From the NCBI GenBank assembly GCA_002172915.1, contig NHBW01000002.1, positions 225,936-289,935 on the forward strand: a stretch of 64,000 nt of DNA, written 5' to 3'. This stretch comes from Hyphomonas sp. TMED17 (lineage in GTDB: Bacteria; Pseudomonadota; Alphaproteobacteria; Caulobacterales; Hyphomonadaceae). Below are positions 56,487-64,000 of this stretch, piece by piece. Position 1 is the first letter of the stretch; every line of letters begins with the position of its first letter. Position numbers and translations under genes: made by a program. Under the pieces are notes generated by a model. The model was not told the origin of the DNA. It worked only from the letters and a program-made list of their open reading frames with translations, and did not search any database.

Positions 56487-56686
56487 CGCTGCGAACTAGC
56501 ACGTCGCGAGAGCAGGCCAGATAAGACCGGGATATGTTTGTGGTACGGATCGAATTATCAAAGTGAAAGCCAGTTATGCAGTTTAACCAGATGGTCGAGA
56601 TTTCATCATATGTCACCGGTTCGGATACTCGTCTGACGGGTATTATCCGGTCGGCTGCAGATTGTTTGATAGGGGAGTAGCTCTAA

Positions 56687-58591
56687 ATGTTTAACCGTCT
56701 TCTGATTGCCAACCGGGGTGAAATTGCCTGTCGTATTATCCGTACTTGCCAGCGCCTCGGTATCCAAACAGTTGCGGTATATTCTGATGCCGATGCTTTT
56801 GCGCTGCACGTTCGCGAAGCAGATCAGGCTGTCTATATCGGGCCTGCCGCAGCCGCGGCATCCTATTTGAATGGTGACGGGATCATAGCTGCAGCGAAAA
56901 TGTCCGGGGCTGATGCGATCCATCCCGGATACGGATTCCTGTCGGAATCTGCGTCGTTCGCCGAAGCCGTTGAGTCGGCAGGCCTGATCTGGGTCGGGCC
57001 GCGTGCGGACACGATCAGATTGATGGGTCTGAAGGATGAAGCTAAAGCGATAGCGGTTGCTGCTGGTGTGCCGGTACTTCCAGGCTACAAAGGTAGCGAC
57101 CAGTCTTTGTCGCGAATTCAGGCCGAAGCTGAACAGCTGGGCTTTCCATTATTGATAAAAGCTGTTGCCGGCGGCGGCGGGCGGGGTATCCGTCTCGTCG
57201 AGCACGCCGGGGCGCTGGCCGAGGCACTGGAAAGCGCGGTTCGGGAGGCTGAGGCGGCGTTCGGTGAAGGCCGGATTATGCTTGAAAAGCTGATCCGAAC
57301 GCCCCGGCATATCGAAGTTCAGGTCTTTGGCGATGGCGACGGCGATGTTGTGCACCTTTACGAGCGCGATTGTTCGTTGCAGCGCCGACGCCAGAAAGTG
57401 GTCGAAGAAGCGCCGGCGCCAAATATGCCGGTTGCGGTGCGTGAAGCGATGTGTGCGGCGGCCGTCAAACTTGCCAATCATGTCAACTATCGCGGCGCGG
57501 GAACGGTCGAGTTTATTGTCGATGCCGAACGCGATTTAAGTCCAGATACGTTCTGGTTTCTTGAGATGAACACACGGTTGCAAGTTGAGCATCCGGTAAC
57601 GGAAATGATCACCGGAACTGATCTGGTTGAATGGCAATTACGGGTGGCAGATGGCCAGAAGCTGCCATTAAGCCAGGCGCAGATAGCGATCAGCGGACAT
57701 GCTGTTGAGGCACGGCTGTGTGCCGAAGATCCATCGGATAATTTCCGGTCAGGTGCCGGTCTCATTGAACGGTTTAACCCGCCAGCAGTGACATCCGGCG
57801 CTGCTGTCCGGCTTGAGAGCGGCGTTGCTAGCGGCGACAAGGTGCCGCCTTATTATGATTCAATGCTCGGGAAGCTTATTGTGTTTGCGGCTGATCGTGA
57901 CAGCTCTGTTGGCGAGCTCGTATCGGTCCTCAGCGGTTTCGAGCTGGTCGGGGTGCCCAGCAATATCGGATTTCTTGTGCGTTGCATGCAATCGGAGATT
58001 TTTCGCCAGGGGCGGCATCATGTTAACTGGATCGAATTGTCCGAAGATGAGGTCTGTCGGGTGCCTGAGGCGCACCAGCGGGCGGCTCTGGATACGGCCG
58101 CCAGCTTGTTTATGGCGCAGAAAAACTGGACGTCCTGGGAACAAAATGATGGTTTCCGGGTTAATGGGCCGTCTATTACGCGCGCGCGTCTGGTTATTGA
58201 CAGTGAGGACTATTTTGTCGAACCGGGTCAGTCTCAGGCCGCTGGACCGCATCCAGTCTCAGTTGCAACCGAATTGTCGCCCGGCCGGTTCGCAATTACT
58301 GTCGGCGGTGATTCCTTCGTGGTTGGTGAGCCGGACTATCAGCACGAATTAGAGGCTTTGGCCGGTGGTGATGTTGTCCGCGCGCCAATGCCCGGCAAGG
58401 TTATCGCCTGTGCCATTAAGGCCGGGCAGGCCGTTATGCGTGGCGATCCGGTTATAATTATAGAGGCGATGAAAATGGAACACACTTTGGCGGCGCCACG
58501 CGATGGTGCTGTTGGGTCCATCGACGTCGAATTAGGGGCGCAAGTGACAGAGGGTATGGCTCTTGTGCATCTGCAAGTGAATGAAGACTAG
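56687..58591 (+). CDS. liuD: Methylcrotonyl-CoA carboxylase alpha subunit (biotin carboxylase/BCCP)
   Basis: A 634-residue subunit beginning MFNRLLIANRGEIACRIIRT. The ATP-grasp domain has KAVAGGGGRGIRLVEHAGAL and EMNTRLQVEHPVTEMITGTD; the biotinyl domain ends with IEAMKMEHTLAAP, biotinyl-lysine 596. Wording and length agree with MCC alpha, and the neighbours liuB and liuC confirm it. It differs clearly from pccA at 38032. The usual next gene, HMG-CoA lyase (liuE), is absent; a GTA relic follows. Confidence 0.95.
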   Translation: MFNRLLIANRGEIACRIIRTCQRLGIQTVAVYSDADAFALHVREADQAVYIGPAAAAASYLNGDGIIAAAKMSGADAIHPGYGFLSESASFAEAVESAGLIWVGPRADTIRLMGLKDEAKAIAVAAGVPVLPGYKGSDQSLSRIQAEAEQLGFPLLIKAVAGGGGRGIRLVEHAGALAEALESAVREAEAAFGEGRIMLEKLIRTPRHIEVQVFGDGDGDVVHLYERDCSLQRRRQKVVEEAPAPNMPVAVREAMCAAAVKLANHVNYRGAGTVEFIVDAERDLSPDTFWFLEMNTRLQVEHPVTEMITGTDLVEWQLRVADGQKLPLSQAQIAISGHAVEARLCAEDPSDNFRSGAGLIERFNPPAVTSGAAVRLESGVASGDKVPPYYDSMLGKLIVFAADRDSSVGELVSVLSGFELVGVPSNIGFLVRCMQSEIFRQGRHHVNWIELSEDEVCRVPEAHQRAALDTAASLFMAQKNWTSWEQNDGFRVNGPSITRARLVIDSEDYFVEPGQSQAAGPHPVSVATELSPGRFAITVGGDSFVVGEPDYQHELEALAGGDVVRAPMPGKVIACAIKAGQAVMRGDPVIIIEAMKMEHTLAAPRDGAVGSIDVELGAQVTEGMALVHLQVNED

Positions 58592-58610
58592 GCCGGTCTT
58601 CGCGGCTTTT
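58590..58610 (+). terminator. Possible intrinsic terminator after liuD
   Basis: A 6-bp stem (58590-58595 with 58603-58608, one G-T pair) and a 7-base loop, with T residues 58607-58610 at the end. Short; it begins within the stop codon. Confidence 0.35.
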
Positions 58611-58719
58611 GTCTGATTATTGGCGATCTGTCCCGCCCGTTAATGCCACAATCATCGGGCTGGTATGACGAAAATCACCGAACAATCCGACTGCTCCATT
58701 CGTCGGGGTATAAACCGGC

Positions 58720-59253
58720 ATGGTCAAAAAAACCCGTCATTCAGGCCGCTTCTGGCGCGATCGCCATTCTAAGGAGACTCGTCTCCGGCTATCGCTTGGG
58801 CAAAGTCGCCAGGAAATTTCCGATGCTATCGGTTTTTGCCGGCGAACGGTCGGGAAACATATTGAAAACGCGAATCTTGATGCTCCGTTGAGCTTAAGTG
58901 AGCGTGTTACAATCGCCTGCGAGCTTGAAGCCGACAAAACAATTTTTGATGCGCTGGGGGCGCAATCGGGTTCGGTCGCACAGGCCAGATTCCGAGCTGG
59001 TCTGAAAGCATTAAGTGAAAAACCAAACCAGTCGAGAGCCGAGCAGGAGTTTGTCATGAGATCATTGAAGGAAATTAGGGAGATGAGCGGCGATGAGTTG
59101 CGCGCTTATGTGGCATCTTTGGTGCCAGGACTGGAGAGCAAAGCCACCCCAGAGTCTCAACCAGACCGAGGCCGAACTCATGGCGCGTTACCCCTTCCTG
59201 CGGACAGCGCGTCCCGACCAAAAACCGCCGGAGCACACGACAAACTGGCGTAA
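58720..59253 (+). CDS. GTA small-terminase-like (gp1) protein, relic cluster
   Basis: A 177-residue basic protein with a helix-turn-helix-like stretch RLSLGQSRQEISDAIGFCRRTVGKHIENA (two parts, about 23-51) and a helical middle (LSERVTIACELEADKTIFDA). Its position directly before, and overlapping, the terminase fragment matches gene 1 of Rhodobacter-type GTAs, recently recognised as the small terminase subunit; the identification is by position plus the HTH, not by clear sequence match. The last about 35 residues (TPESQPDRGRTHGALPLPAD and on) are the terminase coding read in another frame, so the original stop may be lost. The start is uncertain. Confidence 0.5.
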   Translation: MVKKTRHSGRFWRDRHSKETRLRLSLGQSRQEISDAIGFCRRTVGKHIENANLDAPLSLSERVTIACELEADKTIFDALGAQSGSVAQARFRAGLKALSEKPNQSRAEQEFVMRSLKEIREMSGDELRAYVASLVPGLESKATPESQPDRGRTHGALPLPADSASRPKTAGAHDKLA

Positions 59254-59614
59254 CTGGCTTCTCCTTGGAGGTCATGGTGCAGGTAAAACCCGTGCTGGCG
59301 CGGAATATATTAGATTTGCTGTCACAACCGGTGCGTGTGCACACGTAGCGCTGGTCGGGCCGACGCTCGGCGACGTCAGAGAAGTCATGATCGAGGGTCC
59401 GTCGGGGCTTAAATCAATCGAACAAGTCAGCGATTGGCGTCCGTATTATAATGTTTCGCGGCGGCGTCTCGAATGGCCTTTCGGGGCAGTCGCGTCAGTG
59501 TTCTCGGCCGAGGATGCTGACAGTCTGCGAGGACCGCAATTTGATGTCGCCTGGTGCGATGAAATTGCCGCCTGGCCGCTGGGATCACTTTACCGTCCTG
59601 ACAGTCGAGACTGA
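59093..59614 (+). pseudogene. GTA large terminase (gp2) 5' fragment
   Basis: The N-terminal about 165 residues of a GTA/phage DNA-packaging ATPase. The Walker A region reads NWLLLGGHGAGKTRAGAEYIRF, then ALVGPTLGDVREVMIEGPSG, and the Walker B region RGPQFDVAWCDEIAAW, all in the order and wording of Rhodobacter-type GTA terminases. Full proteins have about 430 residues with a C-terminal nuclease domain; here the frame leaves terminase after AAW and stops 12 codons later, because it has been joined to the end of another GTA gene. An alternative start is ATG 59180. Not functional as a packaging motor. Confidence 0.85.
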
Positions 59615-60221
59615 CAATCAGCCATTTAACACGATATCGGATGCGGGCCTGCTGGCGGGTGGCAATCAATTGCTGGTCCAGTCCGCGCATGGGTGGGAGT
59701 GGTTGGCCTTTACGAAGGCGGTATTGATCGGCCCGAACCAATGGCAGCTCAGCCAGTTGTTACGGGGACTTGGTGGTAGCCAGATTGTTGATATTCCCGG
59801 TGGTGCACAAATCGTGATTGTCGATGAGCGTTTGCGGCGCCCCGAGCTTGCATTGGATGAGACAGGTGTGGAGCTGTCATGGCGGCCGGGCGGCGGGACC
59901 GCGCAAACCTATAAGTATCAGGCGAAGGCGGCTGGTCCCTGGCCGGTCGGGCATTTGCAGGCGCAGCGGCAAAATTCGGGCTTAAAACTTAGCTGGAGCG
60001 CGCGTGCGCCCAACATTTCAAATCATCTGGACAGGGATGGTTCGGCTTACGAGGGCGTTTATCACGTGCGTTTATACCGGTATGGTCAATTACATGAAAA
60101 TCATATTGTTCGACAAACTCATTTGCGGGTGAGTCCTCGCTATGATTTGGCCGAAATTGCAGAGATCGATATAAATGGCTCATTTGGCCCATGGGGTTCC
60201 ATTCCTCTGCCGGCCGTTTAA
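59578..60221 (+). pseudogene. GTA gp15 (host-specificity/baseplate protein) 3' fragment
   Basis: About 210 C-terminal residues of the large GTA tail protein gp15, which normally exceeds 1200 residues and ends the GTA structural cluster. Recognisable parts are NQLLVQSAHGWEWLAFTKAV, LIGPNQWQLSQLLRGLGGSQ, WPVGHLQAQRQNSGLKLSWS and the end EIDINGSFGPWGSIPLPAV, in gp15 order. The frame is open upstream to 59451 only because it overlaps terminase DNA. It is in a different frame from the terminase fragment, so no fusion protein is made. The left limit is the inferred deletion point and is approximate. The open frame runs into the upstream part of the DnaJ region. Confidence 0.78.
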
Positions 60222-60252
60222 TAAGGCACCTTTGATTGGAAATCAGCTCGGT

Positions 60253-61107
60253 ATGACACAGGATCTTTACGCAATTCTCGGGATTTCCAAGTCGGCGAGT
60301 GCCGGTGATGTGCGTCGGGCCTATAAGCGTTTGGCCAAGGAGCTACACCCCGATCTGCACCCGGATGACAGCGCCAAGGCTGAGAAATTTAAGCGGGTTA
60401 CGGCCGCATATGAGATACTGGGTGATGCTGCTAAGCGTCGGCAGTATGATAATGGCGAAATAGATGCGAGTGGAAATCCTCGAGGTTTCGACCGGAGCGC
60501 AAATTTCGGCGACTGGCGGCGCGGTGGTTTCGACCGCCAACACCAGGACCCGTTTGACGATATTCTGTCGGGCATGTTCGGAGGCGGACGCCGTCGGCCG
60601 GGCCCCAGTAAAGGCCAGGATATGCGCTATCGGGTAAAAGTCTCGTTTGAAGACGCCGTGATGGGCGCCCGCCGCGATATGACGATGGCAGACGGGCGGG
60701 TTCTGAATGTTGCAATACCGCCGGGAATCGAATCGGGCCAGACATTGCGACTGAAAAGTCAGGGCCATCCTTCGCGTACCGGCGGTCCGCCCGGTGATGC
60801 GATGCTCGAGGTTAGCGTTGGCACTAGCTCATTATGGCGGCGTGACGAGGATGATCTGAGAATGGATGTTGAGGTCCCTTTGAGTACGGCGCTGCTCGGT
60901 GGTATTGTTGATATTCAGACCCCTTCCGGTCAGGTTGCAATGAAAATTCCCGAGGGTTCGAATTCGGGTGCGAATTTGAGGCTCCGCCATCGCGGCGTGC
61001 AGCGTCCGGGCCGACCGGGGCATCTTTATGCTCGCTTGCTGGTCATGATAGATGATCCCAAAGACAAAGAGCTGAAAAATTGGGCACGAAAACATCGTGA
61101 AACTTAG
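60253..61107 (+). CDS. DnaJ-class co-chaperone, CbpA type
   Basis: A 284-residue J-domain protein. The J domain (1-68) starts MTQDLYAILGISKSASAGDV and carries the Hsp70-activating HPD at 32-34. A Gly/Phe-rich linker follows (GFDRSANFGDWRRGGFD), without the zinc-finger of DnaJ proper, then two C-terminal substrate-binding domains (about 120-275) ending GRPGHLYARLLVMID. This is the CbpA layout. The start at 60253 is the family start; upstream open codons belong to the gp15 relic. It is followed without gap by a PepSY-like gene. Confidence 0.92.
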   Translation: MTQDLYAILGISKSASAGDVRRAYKRLAKELHPDLHPDDSAKAEKFKRVTAAYEILGDAAKRRQYDNGEIDASGNPRGFDRSANFGDWRRGGFDRQHQDPFDDILSGMFGGGRRRPGPSKGQDMRYRVKVSFEDAVMGARRDMTMADGRVLNVAIPPGIESGQTLRLKSQGHPSRTGGPPGDAMLEVSVGTSSLWRRDEDDLRMDVEVPLSTALLGGIVDIQTPSGQVAMKIPEGSNSGANLRLRHRGVQRPGRPGHLYARLLVMIDDPKDKELKNWARKHRET

Positions 61108-61161
61108 ATGAGGGTACGCTTGTTCAGAAACTGTTCAGTCCCGGATTGGCATAGCGGGGGC

Positions 61162-61467
61162 ATGGCTAAGTGGTTTGTTTCAGCTGTTTTACTGGTGTCG
61201 ATGGGGCTGGCCTGGCCGGGGCCTGCGACTGCTGACTGGAGTCGTACATTCACGCCCAGACAAGCTCATGACGCCAGAGAACGAGGTACAACCGTTCCGC
61301 TCCGGCAGATTTTCTCACGTCTGAAACGCCGGTATGGTGGCTATCAAATCGACGCTAATTTGCACGAGCGTAACGGGCAGCAAGTTTACGTGATCAAATG
61401 GATGACCGATGAAGGCAAACGTATTCGGTTGCTGGTCGATGCGCGTTCCGGGCGGCGTTTGAACTAA
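61162..61467 (+). CDS. Secreted PepSY-like small protein
   Basis: A 101-residue protein with a signal peptide (MAKWFVSAVLLVSMGLAWPG, cleavage probably after ATA). The mature part holds one PepSY-like unit: VPLRQIFSRLKRRYGGYQID, then QVYVIKWMTDEGKRIRLLVD and a final ARSGRRLN. Such proteins often precede two-component systems and may sense or inhibit in the periplasm. The start at 61162 places the signal at the N-terminus; an upstream ATG at 61108 would add 18 residues. It lies 14 bases before the response regulator gene. Confidence 0.82.
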   Translation: MAKWFVSAVLLVSMGLAWPGPATADWSRTFTPRQAHDARERGTTVPLRQIFSRLKRRYGGYQIDANLHERNGQQVYVIKWMTDEGKRIRLLVDARSGRRLN

Positions 61468-61481
61468 GAAGAGAGACGAAT

Positions 61482-62168
61482 ATGCGAATTCTTATCGTTG
61501 AAGATGAAGCGGACCTGCGCCGGCAGTTAACAGATGCTTTAACCCAGGCCGGTTACACAGTTGATCTCGCTGCTGATGGCGAGGACGGCCATTTTCTTGG
61601 CGATACCGAACCATATGATGCGGTTATTCTCGATTTGGGCCTGCCAAAAATCGATGGCGTTACAGTTCTCGAGCGATGGCGCAAAGACGGAAAAACATTT
61701 CCGGTCATGATTCTGACCGCTAGAGACCGGTGGAGCGAAAAGGTTAGAGGCTTTGACGCTGGTGCCGATGATTATGTGACGAAGCCATTCTACACAGAAG
61801 AAATACTGGCGCGCCTGAGGGCGCTACTTCGCCGGGCATCGGGACATGTCCTTCCAACCATAGAGGCCGGCTCCCTGCGGCTCGACACCCGATCAACACG
61901 AGCGACTCTGAATGGGACGCCGCTGCGTTTGACCGCGCATGAATACAAGGTGCTGAGCTATCTGATTCATCATCAGGAGCGGGTGGTGTCGCGGACAGAA
62001 CTGGTCGAGCATATTTATGATCAGGATTTTGACCGCGATTCCAATACGATCGAGGTTTTTGTCGGCCGGTTACGAAAAAAGATCGGCGGCAACCGCATTA
62101 TAACCGAAAGAGGGCTGGGCTACCGTCTTATCGTGCCGGAACACGAACAGGCCAGGGCGGTCCGGTGA
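61482..62168 (+). CDS. Two-component response regulator, OmpR/PhoP-like
   Basis: A 228-residue regulator. The receiver domain has the acidic pocket Glu7-Asp8, the phosphoacceptor Asp51 in VILDLGLPKIDG, Thr79 in ILTAR and Lys101 in VTKPF. The C-terminal winged helix (about 125-222) ends FVGRLRKKIGGNRIITERGL, typical of the PhoP branch. AAGAGAG precedes the ATG. It is co-transcribed with the PepSY-like gene and the kinase (11-base gap). Confidence 0.95.
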   Translation: MRILIVEDEADLRRQLTDALTQAGYTVDLAADGEDGHFLGDTEPYDAVILDLGLPKIDGVTVLERWRKDGKTFPVMILTARDRWSEKVRGFDAGADDYVTKPFYTEEILARLRALLRRASGHVLPTIEAGSLRLDTRSTRATLNGTPLRLTAHEYKVLSYLIHHQERVVSRTELVEHIYDQDFDRDSNTIEVFVGRLRKKIGGNRIITERGLGYRLIVPEHEQARAVR

Positions 62169-62179
62169 GCAGGCCTTGA

Positions 62180-63598
62180 ATGGCAATCATATTGGGTTGG
62201 ATAAGCTGGCTCGGCAATGCCATCGCCCCCGTTTCATTGGCGCGGCGATTTCTGATCGGTGCGCTGCTATGGAGCCTGCTAATGGTATCCGGCACAATCG
62301 TCGCGACGACGACGGCCTATAATGCGCAATTGACGCATTTGCTTGATCAGGAGCTGAATTCAACTCTGGTAACATTGTCACGCGCAATCGATACAGATGA
62401 TAATGATGTTCTTACAGGCATCGAAAATAAGCTACCCACCGATCCGCGATATGAAGTGCCATTATCCGGGCGCTATTGGGCGATCATCGACTTGAAGAAT
62501 GAAGAGTTGGTCGATGATGATTTTCGCTCGCGAAGCCTGTGGGATGCGAATACTCCCGTTACGGCGGAGCTTGTGCGCTTGGCGCGGCAGTCATCCGGTA
62601 CCGTCCTGCACGTCAATCTAGAAGGGCCCACCGGTGAGAATGTTCGGGTTGCGACGCAGCTTATTAGGCTAGCTGAGCGCGGAACGCCGGTCCTGTTAGT
62701 AGCGGCAGCAGATAGAACCGACACCGATGCCGGTGGTGCCCAGCTCAGGGTATTGCTGACAGTCGCTATGCTCGGGCTTGCTGTCGGCACTTTGCTTGCG
62801 ATGGCGCTTGGCTTGCGGGTTGCTCTGCGGCCTTTTGAGCGCGTGCAAGCTGATATTAATGCGGTCAGGGAGGGCCGTCAGACCAGTTTGTCGGGGAATT
62901 ACCCGGCTGAAGTCCGTCCGCTCAGCGAAGCGCTGAATCGGCTTCTCGAACATAATCGCTCGGTTGTTGTGAGAGCTCGAACGCATGTTGGCAATCTGGC
63001 GCACGCGCTGAAAACGCCATTGGCTGTTCTGCGTAATGAAGCCGGTGGTGCCTCGCAACTTGATCATGTGGTGCAACGCCAGACCGAAAGCATGCTGGCG
63101 AACGTCGAACATTATTTGCAGCGCGCCCAGGCTGCTGCACGGGCAGACGTTCTCGGTGCCAGAACCGAGCTCGCCCCAGTTGTTGACGGCCTTATTCGCA
63201 TCTTACAGCGTTTGTATAATGATCGCGCAATCCGCTTTGATGTCGATGTGCCGGATGATTTGTCGGTGTCGGCGGAACGTCAGGACCTTGAGGAAATGCT
63301 TGGCAATCTGATGGAAAACGCGTCGAAATGGGCACGCAGTGTGGTGATCGTATCGGCATCGAAATTGGCAGACGGGACAATTGCAATTGATGTCGATGAT
63401 GACGGAACGGGACTGCCTGAAACGCAAATGGCGCAGGCTTTGAAGCGGGGTGTCCGCTTTGATGAAACAGCGCCTGGCTCTGGACTGGGATTATCAATTG
63501 TTTCCGATCTTGCCGAAATGAACCAGGGTGAGTTGAGTTTAATGTCGAATATAAATGGTGGACTGCGCGCGCGACTGACATTGAAGGGGGTGGGGTGA
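62180..63598 (+). CDS. Sensor histidine kinase, PhoQ-like
   Basis: A 472-residue membrane kinase: membrane helix 1 about 24-47, a periplasmic domain (about 48-187) rich in Asp and Glu, helix 2 about 188-212, a HAMP-like linker (ALRPFERVQADINAVREG), then a dimerisation domain with His275 in NLAHALKTPLAVL. The catalytic domain shows the N box NLMENASKWA, G1 DDDGTGLPE and G2 GSGLGLSIV. The H-box NLAHALKTP is of the PhoQ type. It phosphorylates the regulator encoded just upstream. Signal unknown. Confidence 0.94.
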   Translation: MAIILGWISWLGNAIAPVSLARRFLIGALLWSLLMVSGTIVATTTAYNAQLTHLLDQELNSTLVTLSRAIDTDDNDVLTGIENKLPTDPRYEVPLSGRYWAIIDLKNEELVDDDFRSRSLWDANTPVTAELVRLARQSSGTVLHVNLEGPTGENVRVATQLIRLAERGTPVLLVAAADRTDTDAGGAQLRVLLTVAMLGLAVGTLLAMALGLRVALRPFERVQADINAVREGRQTSLSGNYPAEVRPLSEALNRLLEHNRSVVVRARTHVGNLAHALKTPLAVLRNEAGGASQLDHVVQRQTESMLANVEHYLQRAQAAARADVLGARTELAPVVDGLIRILQRLYNDRAIRFDVDVPDDLSVSAERQDLEEMLGNLMENASKWARSVVIVSASKLADGTIAIDVDDDGTGLPETQMAQALKRGVRFDETAPGSGLGLSIVSDLAEMNQGELSLMSNINGGLRARLTLKGVG

Positions 63599-63672
63599 AC
63601 ACTATTTAGAGCTTTTAGAACCACCGTCCTTCAGGTAAGGACAGGCTGGGTCGAGATTGGCGGGAGCATTTG

Positions 63673-64000
63673 ATGCGAGCGAGAACAAAACGTCTTTATG
63701 CTGTCGCAGGCGCTGGATTTCTGGTTGCCGCGGCGACCGTGCTGGCTGGCTTCGCGCTTGGACGGAATGCGGATCTTTTTTATACCCCTGAGCTGCTGGC
63801 GGAAAGAGGAATGCCGGAGGAAAACCGGCGCATCCGAATTGGCGGGTTTGTCCAGCCGGATTCTCTGCAATATAGCGAGGGTGTCGCGGTCATATTTGTC
63901 ATTGAAGACGGCTCGGATGAGACCGTTACCGTTCAGTATGACGGCATTTTGCCGGATCTTTTTCGCGAAGAGCAGGGGGTTGTTGCGAGTGGCCGCTTCG
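63673..64000 (+). CDS. ccmE: Cytochrome c maturation protein CcmE (3' truncated by window edge)
   Basis: The first 109 residues of the periplasmic heme chaperone CcmE. The N-terminal membrane anchor (about 7-30, RLYAVAGAGFLVAAATVLAG) follows MRARTKR, and then come FYTPELLAE, RIRIGGFVQPDSLQ, FVIEDGSDETVTVQYDGILP and DLFREEQGVVASGRF, all family-typical. The heme-binding histidine comes later and is outside the window. ccmF and ccmH genes are expected downstream. The gap of 74 bases after the kinase gene shows no structure. Confidence 0.95.
   Translation, partial: MRARTKRLYAVAGAGFLVAAATVLAGFALGRNADLFYTPELLAERGMPEENRRIRIGGFVQPDSLQYSEGVAVIFVIEDGSDETVTVQYDGILPDLFREEQGVVASGRF

Noticed and set aside
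59093..60221. Translational fusion of terminase and gp15 by frameshifting
   Set aside because: The two parts lie in different frames with no slippery sequence at the join, and a fused product would make no functional sense.

Overview
The window reads as chromosomal DNA of a free-living, aerobic alphaproteobacterium of moderate GC content. The lineage call rests on gene content: a MipZ-type division-site ATPase, an ATP12-type F1-ATPase assembly chaperone, ClpS/ClpA, DUF2849 and DUF934 in a sulfite-reduction operon, a propionyl-CoA and a methylcrotonyl-CoA carboxylase, CcmE, and the relic of a Rhodobacter-type gene transfer agent (GTA). Order and genus cannot be settled from the sequence alone. 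There is no rRNA operon, CRISPR array or insertion sequence, and one tRNA.

Layout. 1-7.3 kb: truncated prfC, an oligopeptide-binding lipoprotein, a pseudouridine synthase, crcB, rluC, then convergent oppB-oppC permeases. 7.3-16 kb: a DUF442 protein, an orphan ATP-grasp-like protein, an MBL hydrolase, then a minus-strand run with DUF1499, an acyl-CoA synthetase, clpA, clpS and a second DUF1499 protein. 16-18.6 kb: mipZ divergent from panC, then DUF3297. 18.6-23.3 kb: sulfur assimilation operon cysG-DUF2849-cysI-DUF934-cysH, divergent from a GcvA-like LysR gene that leads into tdk and a ferredoxin-NADP reductase. 25.9-30.4 kb: aroC, pdxH, DUF4345, a HAD hydrolase, ATP12 and a GST. 30.6-40 kb: pccB and pccA on the plus strand, flanking a minus-strand block (two paralogous MFS carriers, a ThrB-like kinase, radC, map). 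40-42.6 kb: two DUF805 membrane proteins, lipB and tRNA-Leu(GAG).

42.6-49 kb is the accessory part: a PagL-like outer membrane protein, a membrane protein with a nine-residue repeat tail, three related TerB-like genes (the first broken by two frameshifts), a secreted lipocalin-like protein and a glycosyltransferase, with long gaps. 49-58.6 kb: mgtE and the leucine/isovalerate genes liuA and liuB-liuC-liuD, interrupted by an opposite-strand patatin-like protein. 58.7-60.2 kb: a collapsed GTA cluster in which the 5' third of the terminase gene is joined out of frame to the 3' end of the last structural gene. 60.2-64 kb: a CbpA-type DnaJ, a PepSY-like protein, a response regulator/histidine kinase pair, and the start of ccmE.

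The metabolic theme is oxidation of branched-chain and odd-chain acyl-CoAs (isovaleryl-CoA dehydrogenase, methylcrotonyl-CoA carboxylase, methylglutaconyl-CoA hydratase, propionyl-CoA carboxylase, acyl-CoA synthetase) plus assimilatory sulfate reduction. The observations most worth following are the GTA relic, the TerB-like trio with its frameshifted leader gene, and the repeat-tailed membrane protein beside it.
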